From Nitrospira sp. (lineage in GTDB: Bacteria; Nitrospirota; Nitrospiria; Nitrospirales; Nitrospiraceae): DNA of 64,000 bases. The stretch spans positions 1 to 64,000 of the forward strand of contig JAFEBI010000011.1 of assembly GCA_018242725.1 (NCBI GenBank), in the 5' to 3' direction. A model generated the notes under the pieces. It was not told where the DNA came from. It saw only the letters and a list, made by a program, of their open reading frames with translations, and did no database searches. Position 1 is the first letter of the stretch, and each line of letters begins with the position of its first letter. Below, in pieces: positions 26,147 to 37,900 of this stretch. The position numbers and the translations under genes are program-made.

Positions 26147-29100
26147 ATGGCCAATCTCGAACATCTCCAGCCCAATATTGCGGTTCGTGGAATCTTACCT
26201 GATGCCCTCGTCACTGTTGTCAGCGTAAAGTGGTTCGGTTCGGAAGCCATTGAATTAACCTACAAGGATCCGGCTGGTCGAGTCGCGAATCAGCTTCTCT
26301 ACCGTCACGATGAGAGCCGTCTAGAAGTTGTCGAAGCGGGACGTCCGTGGAGCTTTGATGGCGATGGCGCCCTCTTTCGGTTAGTTTCCGAGGCCCATCG
26401 CATACGACTCGCTCATCTGTTTGATCCGGTCCTCGCCGTTCATACATCAGTAGTTGATCCGCTGCCGCATCAGATTACGGCAGTGTACGACGCCATGCTT
26501 CCCCGGCAACCACTTCGGTTCTTATTGGCCGACGATCCAGGTGCCGGCAAGACCATCATGGCGGGACTCTTGATGAAGGAGATGATCGCACGGGGTGATC
26601 TGCAGCGGTGTCTCGTTGTGTGTCCGGGAAGTCTGTCTGAGCAATGGCAGGATGAGCTGTACCGGCGTTTTCAACTTCCGTTCGAGATTTTGACAAATGA
26701 TAAGCTCGAAGCAGCGCGGACGGGGAATTGGTTTCTTGAAAGCAATCTCGTCATCGCCCGTCTCGATAAGCTCTCACGCAATGAGGATGTACAGAACAAG
26801 TTGCAGGTGCCGGATTGTCGCTGGGATCTGATCGTCTGCGACGAAGCCCACAAGTTATCTGCCACGTATTTCGGGGGCGAGATCAAATACACCAAGCGCT
26901 ATCGGCTTGCCCAACTTCTCTCCACCCTGACTCGGCATTTTCTCTTGATGACGGCCACTCCGCACAATGGGAAAGAGGAAGACTTTCAGCTCTTCATGGC
27001 CCTGCTGGATGGCGACCGCTTTGAGGGGCGTTTCCGTGATGGTGTCCACCAAGTGGATGTGTCGGACCTCATGCGTCGCATGGTGAAGGAAAGCCTGCTC
27101 AAATTCGATGCGACACCGCTCTTCCCGGAGCGGATTGCCTACACCGTTCCCTATAAGTTGTCGCCGGCTGAAGCACAGCTCTACAAGGCGGTCACTGATT
27201 ATGTCCGTGACGAGTTCAATCGGGCCGAGGCGCTGCAGAATGACAAAAGGGCTGGGACAGTCGGCTTCGCGCTCACCATTCTGCAACGCCGGCTGGCGTC
27301 CTCGCCCGAAGCCATCTACCAATCACTCAGGCGCCGCCGCGAACGATTGGAGAGCCGCCTGCGAGAACTAGAATTGCTGCAGCGCGGAGGACAAGCCCCT
27401 CCATCGATTACCCCTGTTGGGCCGGTGCTTGACGACGAGGACGTACAAGATTTGGAAGATGCGCCGGACAATGAGGTGGAAGAGGCCGAGGAGCAGATTC
27501 TCGATCAGGCCACCGCTGCTCGAACCATCGCGGAGCTCAAAGCGGAGATCGCAACACTGAAGAACTTGGAAGATCTCGCGCTGTCTGTCCGCAAGAGCGG
27601 CGCAGACACGAAGTGGCGTGAGCTCGCGAGCCTGTTCGGAGAGATCTTTACCCCTGACGCCCTTACCGAGCATGTGGCAGAAGCCTCCCCGCCTTATGGG
27701 AAGGGTGGGATCTCACAGCCTGCTGCATCCGCTCGTCAAAAGTTGGTCATCTTTACTGAGCACCGCGACACGCTCAACTACCTGCAAAATCGCATTGAGA
27801 CACTGCTCGGACGAAAACAAGCACTCGTCATCATCCATGGCGGGATGGGTCGCGAAGAGCGGATGAAGGCCCAAGAATCATTCAAACATGATCCCGAAGT
27901 CCAAGTGCTGCTGGCCACCGATGCAGCGGGAGAGGGAATCAATCTGCAACGTGCCCATCTCATGGTCAATTACGACCTGCCGTGGAATCCCAATCGGATC
28001 GAGCAACGCTTCGGGCGGATCCACCGCATCGGTCAAACCGAAGTCTGCCACCTCTGGAATCTCGTCGCTGAAGAAACCCGCGAGGGTGATGTCTACCGCA
28101 GATTATTGGAGAAGCTCGAAGAAGCGAGAACTGCGCTCGGAGGGCAAGTCTTCGACGTACTCGGCAAATTACAGTTTGATGGAAAGCCCCTCCGCGATCT
28201 CCTGATTGAAGCCATTCGATATGGCGAGCGGCCAGATGTGCAAGCCCGTCTGTTCCGCGTCGTGGCTGATGCTTTTGATCGGTCAAAAATACAAGATTTG
28301 CTAGAAGAACGAGCCTTGGCGCACGATGCCATGGATGCCAGCCGAGTCTGTCGCATTCGGGAAGAAATGGAACGAGCCGAGGCACGGCGTCTGCAACCTC
28401 ATTACATCGAGTCGTTCTTTCTCGAAGCGTTTCAGCGGCTCGGGGGATCACCCAAGCAGCGAGAGCCTCGACGATATGAAATTACCCATGTTTCTGCTCC
28501 GGTGCGAAACCGTGATCGTTTGATTGGAATCGGCGAGCCCATCCTTCCTCGCTACGAACGCATCGTGTTTGAGAAATCGCTGATCGCACCGCAAGGCCAA
28601 CCATTGGCCGCCTTTGTGTGCCCAGGGCATCCGCTACTGGATGCAACAATTGACCTCACTCTGGAACGGAATCGAGACTTGCTTAAACGGGGAACCGTTC
28701 TCGTTGATGAACGAGATACAGGAACCAATCCGCGGGTGCTGTTCTACCTGGAACATGCCATCCAAGATGCGAGTGTCACGCGATCCGGTGAGCGCCGCGT
28801 GGTCTCGAAACGCATGTTGTACGTCGAGCTTGATGAGACAGGCACCACGCGGCATCTACACTATGCCCCATACCTCGATTACCGCCCGCTTAAACCTGAT
28901 GAGCTCAGCATTGACACAATCCTTACTCGTCCGGAATGTGCATGGCTCACGCATGAACTGGAGCACAAGGCCCAGGGCTATGCAGTGGCCAACGTGGTAC
29001 CGGAACATCTTCAGGAAGTTTGCTCGCGGAAGCTCGATCTCATAACGAAGACCGAAGCTGCAGTCAAAGAGCGACTGACAAAAGAAATCACGTACTGGGA

Positions 29101-29728
29101 TCATCGAGCAGAGCAGTTGAAGCTTCAAGAACAGGCAGGGAGAGCCAATGCTCGGCTCAATTCAGGCGAAGCCCGCAAACGTGCCGATGGGTTACAAGCT
29201 CGGCTTGAGAAGCGACTGGAGGAATTGAAACAAGAGCGTCAACTCTCTCCGTTGCCCCCGGTAATCATAGGCGGCTTGATGATCGTTCCGATAGGTCTGC
29301 TTCAGGCGATGAAGGGGCAACCAAGAGCGGCGACGGCGGAGTCGCTCGATACCCAAATCTCGGCAGCACGGGCACGTGCGGTGATTATGGAGATCGAACG
29401 AAGTCTCGGCTTTGAGCCGGTGGATCGAGAACAGGACAAGCTGGGGTACGACATTGAAAGCCGTGTCCCGGGCACCGGGAAATTGCGTTTCATTGAAGTC
29501 AAGGGCAGGGTCACCGGCGCGGAGACGATCACCATCACAAAGAATGAGATTCTGTACTCGTTGAACAAGCCGGAGGATTTCATTCTCGCGATCGTGGAGT
29601 TTCTTGATAACGACTCGCATCGTGTCCATTACCTGCGCCGGCCGTTTCAACGAGAACCGGACTTTGGAGTGACGAGCGTGAATTATGATTTCAAGGAGCT
29701 CCTGGTACGGGCGGAGCCTCCAAGATGA
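26147..29728 (+). CDS. SNF2-type helicase with C-terminal DUF3883 domain
   Basis: 1193-residue superfamily 2 ATPase, HepA/RapA-like. Walker A is in LADDPGAGKTIMAGLL (near 128-136), the DEAH box in VCDEAHKL (near 231), motif III in LLMTATPHNG, and the helicase C-terminal domain in IFTEHRDTLNYL and TDAAGEGINLQRAHLMVNYD (near 590), closing with FGRIHRIGQT. A long coiled region follows. The last ~110 residues form DUF3883, a PD-(D/E)XK-type domain (SLGFEPVDREQDKLGYDIES, then LRFIEVKGR with Asp, Glu and Lys present), so it may also cut DNA. It is the first gene of a coupled operon, overlapping the next by four bases. It probably senses or remodels foreign DNA. Confidence 0.9.
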   Translation: MANLEHLQPNIAVRGILPDALVTVVSVKWFGSEAIELTYKDPAGRVANQLLYRHDESRLEVVEAGRPWSFDGDGALFRLVSEAHRIRLAHLFDPVLAVHTSVVDPLPHQITAVYDAMLPRQPLRFLLADDPGAGKTIMAGLLMKEMIARGDLQRCLVVCPGSLSEQWQDELYRRFQLPFEILTNDKLEAARTGNWFLESNLVIARLDKLSRNEDVQNKLQVPDCRWDLIVCDEAHKLSATYFGGEIKYTKRYRLAQLLSTLTRHFLLMTATPHNGKEEDFQLFMALLDGDRFEGRFRDGVHQVDVSDLMRRMVKESLLKFDATPLFPERIAYTVPYKLSPAEAQLYKAVTDYVRDEFNRAEALQNDKRAGTVGFALTILQRRLASSPEAIYQSLRRRRERLESRLRELELLQRGGQAPPSITPVGPVLDDEDVQDLEDAPDNEVEEAEEQILDQATAARTIAELKAEIATLKNLEDLALSVRKSGADTKWRELASLFGEIFTPDALTEHVAEASPPYGKGGISQPAASARQKLVIFTEHRDTLNYLQNRIETLLGRKQALVIIHGGMGREERMKAQESFKHDPEVQVLLATDAAGEGINLQRAHLMVNYDLPWNPNRIEQRFGRIHRIGQTEVCHLWNLVAEETREGDVYRRLLEKLEEARTALGGQVFDVLGKLQFDGKPLRDLLIEAIRYGERPDVQARLFRVVADAFDRSKIQDLLEERALAHDAMDASRVCRIREEMERAEARRLQPHYIESFFLEAFQRLGGSPKQREPRRYEITHVSAPVRNRDRLIGIGEPILPRYERIVFEKSLIAPQGQPLAAFVCPGHPLLDATIDLTLERNRDLLKRGTVLVDERDTGTNPRVLFYLEHAIQDASVTRSGERRVVSKRMLYVELDETGTTRHLHYAPYLDYRPLKPDELSIDTILTRPECAWLTHELEHKAQGYAVANVVPEHLQEVCSRKLDLITKTEAAVKERLTKEITYWDHRAEQLKLQEQAGRANARLNSGEARKRADGLQARLEKRLEELKQERQLSPLPPVIIGGLMIVPIGLLQAMKGQPRAATAESLDTQISAARARAVIMEIERSLGFEPVDREQDKLGYDIESRVPGTGKLRFIEVKGRVTGAETITITKNEILYSLNKPEDFILAIVEFLDNDSHRVHYLRRPFQREPDFGVTSVNYDFKELLVRAEPPR

Positions 29729-30270
29729 AGCCGCTGTTCACCGTCCATGAAGGGGAGTTTCTTGTCGGTGATCATATCAACCGCACGCTCGGGCACAAGT
29801 ACGATGTCTGGGTTCCGACAAAAGACAGCGGAATAGACCTACTCGTCACCCGCAAAGGTCGTCGGCGGACGGCTGTTTCGCTTCAGGTAAAGTTCTCGCG
29901 CTGTTTTAGAATCCAGGAGGAGCTTGCTCGGCATCTCATTGCGACCAGCTGGTTTACGCTTCAACCAAAGAAAATTCGCACGAGCCAGGCAGACCTGTGG
30001 GTGTTTGTGACCATGACTGTAAGTCATCATCCACATTTTGTGATCATTCCGAAGCGCGAACTTCTAAAACGGATTCCACGGAATACGGCGAAGAAATGGC
30101 ATCTGTATCTATGGGTCTACCACAACCAGACCTGCTATCAAGTCCGTGACCTGAATAGTGAGCAAAAATTGGACACCATGCACCGGGGTGTTCGAAAGCG
30201 CCAGCACGAGTATTCTGAGTGGCTTGAGAATTGGCAATTGCTCGATCAGTACACCAAAGGTAGCCGATGA
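29725..30270 (+). CDS. PD-(D/E)XK-like small protein (DUF4365-like)
   Basis: 181 residues. [20 protein letters not shown], then [17 protein letters not shown] and VSLQVKFSR reproduce the nuclease-fold pattern with catalytic Asp in SGIDLLV and a Q-x-K in place of E-x-K, as in several DUF4365-type proteins. A later [19 protein letters not shown] strand pair completes the core. It is likely a nuclease or DNA-binding accessory of the defence operon. ATGA overlaps join it to the helicase before and the methylase after. Confidence 0.65.
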   Translation: MKPLFTVHEGEFLVGDHINRTLGHKYDVWVPTKDSGIDLLVTRKGRRRTAVSLQVKFSRCFRIQEELARHLIATSWFTLQPKKIRTSQADLWVFVTMTVSHHPHFVIIPKRELLKRIPRNTAKKWHLYLWVYHNQTCYQVRDLNSEQKLDTMHRGVRKRQHEYSEWLENWQLLDQYTKGSR

Positions 30271-33149
30271 CGGTTACGCGAAAGAAACTCATCGAAGTCG
30301 CATTGCCCCTTGAGGCGATCAATAAGGCATCGGCGCGGGAGAAGTCTATCCGGCACGGGCATCCTAGCACGTTGCACCTGTGGTGGGCGCGGCGACCGTT
30401 GGCGGCGGCGCGTGCGGTGATCTTTGCGCAGATGGTGGATGATCCGTCGAGCTGCCCAGATTTATTCCCAACGGAGAAGGCTCAGGAGAAAGAACGTCAG
30501 AGACTCTTCCGGATCATCGAAGACCTGGTTCAGTGGGAAAACACGACGAACGAAAAGGTGCTCCAGGCAGCGCGAGATGAAATCTGGCAGAGCTGGCGGC
30601 GAACCTGTGCAGAAAATGCCGATCATCCAAGAGCCAAGGAATTGTTCAATCGCAACAAGCTGCCAGCCTTTCACGATCCCTTCGCTGGTGGTGGCGCGCT
30701 GCCGTTAGAGGCGCAACGGCTTGGACTAGAGGCCTACGCCAGTGACCTCAACCCGGTCGCGGTGCTTATCAACAAGGCCATGATCGAAATTCCACCGAAG
30801 TTCGCTGGCAAGCCACCGGTGAATCCAGAGTCGCGGAAGAAAATCGGCGGTGGGTCTGGCTCCTGGCCAGGTGCCACAGGACTTGCCGAGGATGTCCGCT
30901 ACTACGGCAAATGGATGCGAGATGAGGCCGAGAAGCGCATCGGCCACCTCTACCCAAAGGTCGAGGTCACTGCCGAGATGGCGAAGGAGCGGCCAGACCT
31001 GAAGCCCTACATCGGCCAAAAGCTCACTGTCATCGCCTGGCTCTGGGCGCGCACGGTAAAGAGCCCGAACCCAGCCTTCGCGCAAGTAGATGTGCCGCTC
31101 GCCTCGACCTTTATGCTTTCCACGAGGGTTGGCAAGGAGGCGTACGTCGAGCCGGTGATTGAAAACGGCAGCTATCGCTTCACGGTGAAGGTGGGGAAGC
31201 CGAAGGATGTGGAAGGGGCGAAGAACGGGACCAAGCTGTCGCGCGGCAGTTTCCGTTGCCTGTTTTCAAATGTGCCGATCCCCTACGACTACATCGACGA
31301 CGAGGCCAATGCAGGCCGCATGGCTGCGCGACTGATGGCAATCGTCGCGGAAGGATCGCGCGGGCGAGTCTATCTCTCGCCAACGCCCCAAATGGAGGCC
31401 GTGGCACGACAGGCGGAGCCGACGTGGAAGCCGGATGCCCCAAGCCGTGGCACCTGGGCGAGCAATGCACAGGGACGTCGATACGGCCTTCGGACGTTTG
31501 GTGATTACTTTACGCCCCGCCAACTCGTGGCGCTTACGACATTAGCGGACCTCGTGCACGAAGCGCGAAGGGGGGTGAAGCGCGAGGCCCTCGCTTCCGG
31601 CATGCTCGACGACGGCAATCCATTGGATGCTGGTGGCACCGGCGCTACCGCCTATGCCGATGCGGTGGCGGTATACCTGGGCCTTACCCTCAGTAGAACA
31701 ACCAACACGATCAATGCCCACGCAGTTTGGTCTCTCAGTAGGGAGCAGAGCGTCAATCTATTCAGCCGACAAGCAGTTCCTATGACTTGGGACTTCCCCG
31801 AGGTTAGCCCCTTCGGAAGAGCGGCGGGTGATTTTGGTGCAACCACTGCCGCAGTAGCCAAGACGATCTCAGATGCCTCGCATCGCCCAGCGTGGATCTC
31901 CCAAGCTGATGCCCAGACCCAAAATATTTCGAAGTCCAAGGTCGTATCCACGGACCCGCCCTACTATGACAACGTCGGCTATGCTGATTTGTCGGATTTT
32001 TTCTATGGCTGGATGCGCCGCTCATTGAAGCCTGTCTTTCCCGACCTCTTCGCCACACTAGCTGTGCCCAAGGCCGAGGAATTGGTCGCTTGTTCCTACC
32101 GTCATGGTAATAAGGAGAAGGCGGAGGCGTTCTTCCTCCATGGCATGACACGAGCGATGCACCGCCTTGCCGACCAGGCGCATCCGGCCTTCCCAGTCAC
32201 CATCTACTACGCCTTCAAGCAGGCGGAGAGCGATGGCGTCGACGGCACCGCCAGCACAGGCTGGGACACTTTCCTGGAAGCGGTGATCCGTGCTGGCTTC
32301 GCCATCACTGGCACCTGGCCGATGCGGACTGAGCGGCCAACTGGAGTTAAGACGGGCACCAACGCCCTCGCCTCCAGCATCATCCTCGTCTGCCGCCCGT
32401 GCGAAGCCTCTGCACCCTCCGCGACGCGCCGCGAGTTCGTCACGGCACTCAAGGCCGAACTCCCCGTGGCACTCGCCCACCTGCAGCGCGGCAACATCGC
32501 GCCGGTGGACCTCGCGCAGGCGGCCATCGGCCCGGGCATGGCAGTCTATACCCGCTACGCAAAGGTGCTAGACGCGGAAGGCAAGCCACTTTCTGTGCGT
32601 GAAGCACTCGCACTAATCAATCAAATCCTTGATGAAACGTTGGCCGAACAAGAAGGTGATTTTGATGCCGACAGCCGCTGGGCGCTGGCGTGGTTTGAGC
32701 ACTCTGGCTTTGCCCCTGGGGAATATGGCGTGGCTGAGACTCTCTCCAAGGCAAAAAACACGAGTGTTTCCGGGCTTGTGGAGGCAGGTATCTTGGCGTC
32801 AAAGAGCGGGAAGGTGCGGTTGCTTAAGCCTGAGGAGTTGCCCGACGACTGGGACCCCACAACGGACAAGCGTCTTACCAGCTGGGAGATGGTGCATCAC
32901 TTGATTCGAGTGCTTGAAGCCGGCGGTGAAAGTGCAGCAGCAAAAATTGTATCGAAGCTGGGGGCAAAAGCCGAATTTGCCCGCGAGCTCTGCTATCGCC
33001 TCTACACACTGGGTGAGCGTAAGAAGCGCTCGGCCGAGGCGCTGTCTTACAATACCTTGGTCCAAAGCTGGCCGGAGATTACCAGGCTTGCCCGAGAGGG
33101 TGGCGAGCCGCAAAAGGAACAGTCAGGATTATTTGAAGAGGCAGAGTAG
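30267..33149 (+). CDS. DUF1156 DNA methyltransferase
   Basis: 960-residue adenine-type DNA methylase. The N-terminal DUF1156 signature is [20 protein letters not shown] and then [23 protein letters not shown]-binding motif I is [18 protein letters not shown] (near 135-150), and the catalytic motif [19 protein letters not shown] lies near 561-579. About 400 residues between the motifs probably hold the target-recognition region. Its role in such loci is thought to be marking self DNA. It overlaps the upstream gene by four bases and is followed six bases later by the dual-OB gene. Confidence 0.92.
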   Translation: MTVTRKKLIEVALPLEAINKASAREKSIRHGHPSTLHLWWARRPLAAARAVIFAQMVDDPSSCPDLFPTEKAQEKERQRLFRIIEDLVQWENTTNEKVLQAARDEIWQSWRRTCAENADHPRAKELFNRNKLPAFHDPFAGGGALPLEAQRLGLEAYASDLNPVAVLINKAMIEIPPKFAGKPPVNPESRKKIGGGSGSWPGATGLAEDVRYYGKWMRDEAEKRIGHLYPKVEVTAEMAKERPDLKPYIGQKLTVIAWLWARTVKSPNPAFAQVDVPLASTFMLSTRVGKEAYVEPVIENGSYRFTVKVGKPKDVEGAKNGTKLSRGSFRCLFSNVPIPYDYIDDEANAGRMAARLMAIVAEGSRGRVYLSPTPQMEAVARQAEPTWKPDAPSRGTWASNAQGRRYGLRTFGDYFTPRQLVALTTLADLVHEARRGVKREALASGMLDDGNPLDAGGTGATAYADAVAVYLGLTLSRTTNTINAHAVWSLSREQSVNLFSRQAVPMTWDFPEVSPFGRAAGDFGATTAAVAKTISDASHRPAWISQADAQTQNISKSKVVSTDPPYYDNVGYADLSDFFYGWMRRSLKPVFPDLFATLAVPKAEELVACSYRHGNKEKAEAFFLHGMTRAMHRLADQAHPAFPVTIYYAFKQAESDGVDGTASTGWDTFLEAVIRAGFAITGTWPMRTERPTGVKTGTNALASSIILVCRPCEASAPSATRREFVTALKAELPVALAHLQRGNIAPVDLAQAAIGPGMAVYTRYAKVLDAEGKPLSVREALALINQILDETLAEQEGDFDADSRWALAWFEHSGFAPGEYGVAETLSKAKNTSVSGLVEAGILASKSGKVRLLKPEELPDDWDPTTDKRLTSWEMVHHLIRVLEAGGESAAAKIVSKLGAKAEFARELCYRLYTLGERKKRSAEALSYNTLVQSWPEITRLAREGGEPQKEQSGLFEEAE

Positions 33150-33155
33150 TCAATT

Positions 33156-33836
33156 ATGACTGTTCGCAAGCGCATTGTCTGTCTCGCCAACTCCCGGAAG
33201 TTGCAGGGGCGTTGCATTGCGGGGTGTGAAATGAGCCAAGGCAGACCGAATGTTTGGATCCGGCCTGTCAGCGATCGGGAGCATGAGGAGGTGTCCGAGT
33301 ACGAGCGTCAATATGAGGATGGAAGTGATCCTATGGTCATGGATATGATTGATGTCCCATTGAGGGAGCCTCGACCGAAAGGCTATCAGCAAGAAAACTG
33401 GCTTATTGATCCTGACTTCTATTGGGTGAAAGTTGGGGCTCTATCGTGGGACGATTTGGAAGCGTATGCTGTTACGGATGGGACTCTGTGGATTAATGGC
33501 CATCGTACCTTTCACGGCGTAAATGACTTTTTCCCACTGGACCAGGCGGGGACTGTGCGAAGCTCTCTAACGCTCATTCACGTTGACATGGTGGAGTTAC
33601 GTGTACTCAGACCCGGAGAGAATTTCGGTAATCCCAAGCGTCGAGTGCAGGGCCGGTTTACGTTTGCAGGGAACAGCTATTCATTAAGAGTTACCGACCC
33701 CAAGATTGAACGCGAGTACCTTGCTCATCAGGATGGACGCTATAGTTTAGGCGAGAGTTATCTCACCATCAGCCTCGGTGAGCCCTTCGAGGGGAATTGC
33801 TACAAACTGATCGCTGCGGTCATACAGAAAGACTGA
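33156..33836 (+). CDS. Dual OB-domain protein
   Basis: 226-residue protein: KRIVCLANSRKLQGRCIAGC, PNVWIRPVSDREHEEVSEYE and a beta-rich C-terminal half that ends KLIAAVIQKD. This matches the domain pair annotated as dual OB in defence neighbourhoods, often next to DUF488 genes. It is probably a nucleic-acid or protein-binding adaptor. It lies six bases after the methylase and eight bases before the first DUF488 gene. No catalytic residues were recognised. Confidence 0.7.
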   Translation: MTVRKRIVCLANSRKLQGRCIAGCEMSQGRPNVWIRPVSDREHEEVSEYERQYEDGSDPMVMDMIDVPLREPRPKGYQQENWLIDPDFYWVKVGALSWDDLEAYAVTDGTLWINGHRTFHGVNDFFPLDQAGTVRSSLTLIHVDMVELRVLRPGENFGNPKRRVQGRFTFAGNSYSLRVTDPKIEREYLAHQDGRYSLGESYLTISLGEPFEGNCYKLIAAVIQKD

Positions 33837-33844
33837 GGTAGGTT

Positions 33845-34459
33845 ATGACCCCTCCAGTATTCACCATCGGTCACTCAACGCATGATATCGACAGATTCAT
33901 TGCGCTCTTGCGTCGGCACGAGATTGCCCTCGTGGCAGATGTGCGTTCTGTGCCGTATAGCCGGATGCAGCCACAGTTCAATCGAGAACCGCTGATCAAG
34001 GCTCTGGAAAAATGGGGAATCATGTATGTCTTTCTAGGTGCTGAGTTGGGGGCTCGAAGTAGTGACAAGGCCTGTTACGAGAATGGACAGGTGCAATACC
34101 ATCGACTTGCCCAGACACCGGCGTTTCACCGAGGGATCGAGCGGCTACAGGACGAAAGCGGAAGGCGGAAGGTTGCCTTGATGTGTGCTGAACGAGAACC
34201 ACTCGAGTGTCATCGAACGGTGCTGGTCAGCCGTGAGTTACAGGCGGCAGGACTCCCTGTAATGCATATCCACGCCGATGGGCATCTCGAATCTCATGAA
34301 GAAGTCATCCACCGCCTCATGCGTCTCTTGAATATGCCTGAAGGAGATCTATTCCGAACGCAAGACGACTTGATTGAGGAGGCCTACAAAAAACAGGGGG
34401 CCCGAATTGCGTACGTGGATAAGTTTCTAGCACAGGAACCTGAGAAGGCTTCTACATGA
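33845..34459 (+). CDS. DUF488 protein, long copy
   Basis: 204 residues with the DUF488 core: VFTIGHSTHDIDRFIALLRR, IALVADVRSVPYSRMQPQFN, and VALMCAEREPLECHRTVLVS containing the conserved Cys-Ala-Glu and Cys-His pair. The family's chemistry is unproven; the conserved Cys and His suggest an enzyme or metal site. It is joined to a shorter DUF488 gene by an ATGA overlap, so the two may form a heterodimer. It sits in the middle of the defence operon. Confidence 0.88.
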   Translation: MTPPVFTIGHSTHDIDRFIALLRRHEIALVADVRSVPYSRMQPQFNREPLIKALEKWGIMYVFLGAELGARSSDKACYENGQVQYHRLAQTPAFHRGIERLQDESGRRKVALMCAEREPLECHRTVLVSRELQAAGLPVMHIHADGHLESHEEVIHRLMRLLNMPEGDLFRTQDDLIEEAYKKQGARIAYVDKFLAQEPEKAST

Positions 34460-34893
34460 ATCTCTTCACGATGGGCTTCACCAAGAAGAGCGCGGAGACA
34501 TTCTTCGAAGCGTTGCGAATAAGCGGGGCGAAGCGAGTCGTGGACGTACGGCTCAACAATGTGTCGCAGTTGGCGGGATTTGCCAAGAAACAGGATCTTA
34601 TTTACTTCCTCAAGCACATTTGTGGAATGGATTATGTCCACCTCCAAGATCTTGCTCCTACGCAAGACATGCTGGACGATTACAAGAAGAGTCGCGGGAC
34701 GTGGGAAGCGTATGAACAGCGATTTCTCGCTCTTATGAAGCAACGACGCATTGAGGAAAAGATCTCTAAGGAAACTCTGGCAGACGGTTGTCTTCTCTGC
34801 AGCGAAGAGAAGCCACATCATTGCCATCGCCGTCTTGTTGCCGAATATCTTCGGCAGCATTGGGGCGACATCGAAATTAAGCATCTAGGGTAA
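34456..34893 (+). CDS. DUF488 protein, short copy
   Basis: 145 residues. It keeps the landmarks LFTMGFTKKSAETFFEALRI, RVVDVRLNNVSQLAGFAKKQ and LADGCLLCSEEKPHHCHRR with Cys and HCH. It diverges clearly from the 204-residue copy directly upstream, so this is not a recent tandem duplication. Coupled by a four-base overlap to the longer copy and followed after 11 bases by the DUF499 ATPase. The function is unknown. Confidence 0.85.
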   Translation: MNLFTMGFTKKSAETFFEALRISGAKRVVDVRLNNVSQLAGFAKKQDLIYFLKHICGMDYVHLQDLAPTQDMLDDYKKSRGTWEAYEQRFLALMKQRRIEEKISKETLADGCLLCSEEKPHHCHRRLVAEYLRQHWGDIEIKHLG

Positions 34894-34904
34894 GCGAGCA
34901 AGTC

Positions 34905-37900
34905 ATGGCGATCACCAACCACGAGCGTGTTGGGAAGGCGTTGGAGTTTCTGAAGGATGGGCTCCAGCCCTTCGTTGAGCGTGAAATGAAGGCTCAGCAT
35001 GCCCAACTGTGGTTTGAGCAGGTGAAGGCTTCGGTTCGCGAGACTCAGTCCAATCTGTTTGGCACAGAAGACAAACCCCGATGGGACGTCGCCGCACTTC
35101 TGGCTGTCATGTGGAACCAATGGCAGCTCGTGTTCCGCAAAACTCTGGGCCAGGCGGAGCGATCGCTGGTGAGCGAACTCCGTGATGTTCGCAACAAGTG
35201 GGCGCATCAGAATCCGTTCTCTGGCGACGATACCTATCGCGCACTCGATTCTGTGGCTCGGTTGATGACTGCTGTTTCTTCGTCTCAAGCGGATGATGTC
35301 GAAAAGATGAAGATGGAGCTGTTGCGCGTCCGTTTCGACGAGCAAGTGCGGACGGAAAAACGTAAGAGTGTTGGGACTGCCATTGAAAGCCAGGCCACAG
35401 GTGGGCTGACGCCCTGGCGTGAAGTGGTCAACCCCCACAAAGATGTCGCTAGCGGCCGCTACCAACAGGCGGAGTTCGCTGCCGACCTCTGGCAGGTGCA
35501 TATCGGCGAGGGATCGGATGAATACCGGAAGCCGGTGGAGTTTTTTCGCCGGACTTATCTGACCCACAGTTTGAAGAAATTGCTGGTCGGCGCGGTGCAG
35601 CGGCTGGCCGGCACAGGTGGCGACCCGGTGGTGCAACTCCAGACCAACTTTGGTGGCGGGAAAACGCACTCGATGCTGGCGCTCTACCATCTGGTCTCCG
35701 GGACTCCGCCCAGCGAATTGCTGGGAGTGGATGCAGTCATTAAGGAGGCCGGTGCCTCGAAGATGCCTGCTGTGAAGCGTGTGGTATTGGTCGGGAATCG
35801 CATCTCGCCGGGCAATCCGGTCGTGAAATCCGATGGTACAGTGGTTCGCACGTTGTGGGGAGAATTGGCGTGGCAACTGGGGTTTGCAGCAGGCGGAGTG
35901 AAAGAGGCCAAGAGGACGTTCAAGCGGGTGCAGGCCGACGATGAACGGGCCACCAGCCCTGGTGATGTGCTGCGAGAACTATTTAACGAATACGGCCCCT
36001 GTCTCATTCTGATTGACGAATGGGTGGCCTATGCACGGCAGCTTCACGATCAAAGTGATCTTCCGGCAGGCGGCTTCGAGACGCAGTTCACGTTTGCCCA
36101 GGTTCTTACCGAATCCGCGAAGCTGGCGAAGAACTGTTTGCTGGTCATCAGTTTGCCCGCATCGGATACAACCGCATCGCCACATACCCAAGCCGATGAT
36201 GTGGAGGTGGGTGGGCAGCGCGGGCGTGAGGCGCTGAATCGGCTGCAAAACGTGGTGGGACGAGTTGAGTCTTCCTGGCGGCCGGCAAGTGCGGAGGAGG
36301 GATTCGAAATTGTTCGCCGACGCCTGTTCGAGCCGCTCGTCGAAAAGAGTCAGTATGTGGGGCGGGATACGGTCGCGAAGGCCTTCTTCGATTTGTATTC
36401 CACCCAGGCCGCGGAGTTTCCGCCCGAATGCCGAGAGTCTGACTATGAAAAGCGGCTCAAGGCCGCGTATCCCATCCATCCCGAGATCTTCGACCGGCTC
36501 TACACGGACTGGTCCACGCTGGTGAAGTTTCAGCGGACGCGTGGAGTGCTGCGTCTGATGGCTTCCGTGATCCATAGTCTCTGGGAAAAAGTGGATCGGA
36601 ATCCGCTCATTCTTCCTTCCAATATTCCGATCGACGATCCGCGCGTTCAGTTCGAGTTGACGCGCTATCTGTCCGACAACTGGGTGCCGGTGATCGAGAA
36701 AGATGTGGACGGCCCCAGTGCCTTGCCGCTGCGCCTGGATAGTGACGTGCCCAACCTGGGGAAGTATGCGGCCGGGCGCCGTGTGGCGCGTACGATTTAC
36801 CTGGGGTCCGCCCCGACTGCCACGGCTGCGAATCGCGGCATTGAAGATCGTCGCGTGAAACTGGGCTGTGTGATGCCGGGCGAGTCGCCCAATATCTTTG
36901 GCGATGCGTTGCGACGGTTGAGCAGCGCAGCGACCTATCTATACCAGGATGGAGCCCGCTACTGGTACTCAACGCAGCCGACGGTCACGAAACTAGCCGA
37001 GGATCGGGCCGAACAGCTCAAGCGCAATTCTGACAAAGTGGCGCAGGAACTGGACCGACGGCTTCGTGAAGATCTCCGTAAGACCGGGGACTTTGTTCGT
37101 GTCCATCCGATGCCAGAGTCCGGACAGGATGTGCCCGATGATCTCGACGCCAGGCTCGTGGTCCTGAGCATCGACCATCCGCACAGCAAGCAGCCGGGAA
37201 ACCCAGCCGAGGTGGCTGCCAAAGCCATCCTCGATTCGCGGGGGAATACCCCACGGCTCTTCCGCAATACCCTCGTTTTTCTTGCGGCTGATCAGGTTCG
37301 GCTTCAAGACTTGGATGAAGCCGTGCGGCGCTATCTCGCCTGGGACGCTATTCTCGCAGAAAAAGTGTCGCTCAATCTTGACCCTCATCAGGTCAAGCAG
37401 GCTGAAACTCAATTAGCCGCAGCCGATGGTGTCGTCTCCGCACGTATCCCAGAAACCTATCAGTGGCTGCTAGTGCCAGGACAGGCCAACCCACAAGCGC
37501 CTGTAGAATGGCAGGTGATTCGCCTCTCTGGTTCGGATGCGCTCGCGGTACGAGCCTGCAAGAAATTGGGGAAAGATGGGCTTCTGAATATCTATGGTCC
37601 GACCGTGCTGCGTCTTGAAATGGATCGGATCCCTCTGTGGCGCGGCAAGAACCATGTTCCTGTCCGACAGCTGGTCGAGGATTTCGCCCGCTATCTCTAC
37701 CTGCCCAGATTGCAGAACCCTGACGTGTTGCTAGAATCGATTCGCAGTGGGCTCGGTCTTCTTTTATGGCATCAAGAGTCGTTTGCCTACGCCGACAGTT
37801 TCGATGAAGCCGCTGGCCGCTATCGTGGCCTGCGCTGTGGGCAGCCTGTTCTCATCACGAGCACCGATCCGGGGCTGCTGGTTCGCCCTGAAGTCGCGGT

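Noticed and set aside
34818-35876. 352-codon frame antisense to the DUF499 gene
   Set aside because: Mirror of a well-supported gene; His/Arg/Leu-rich composition typical of antisense frames.
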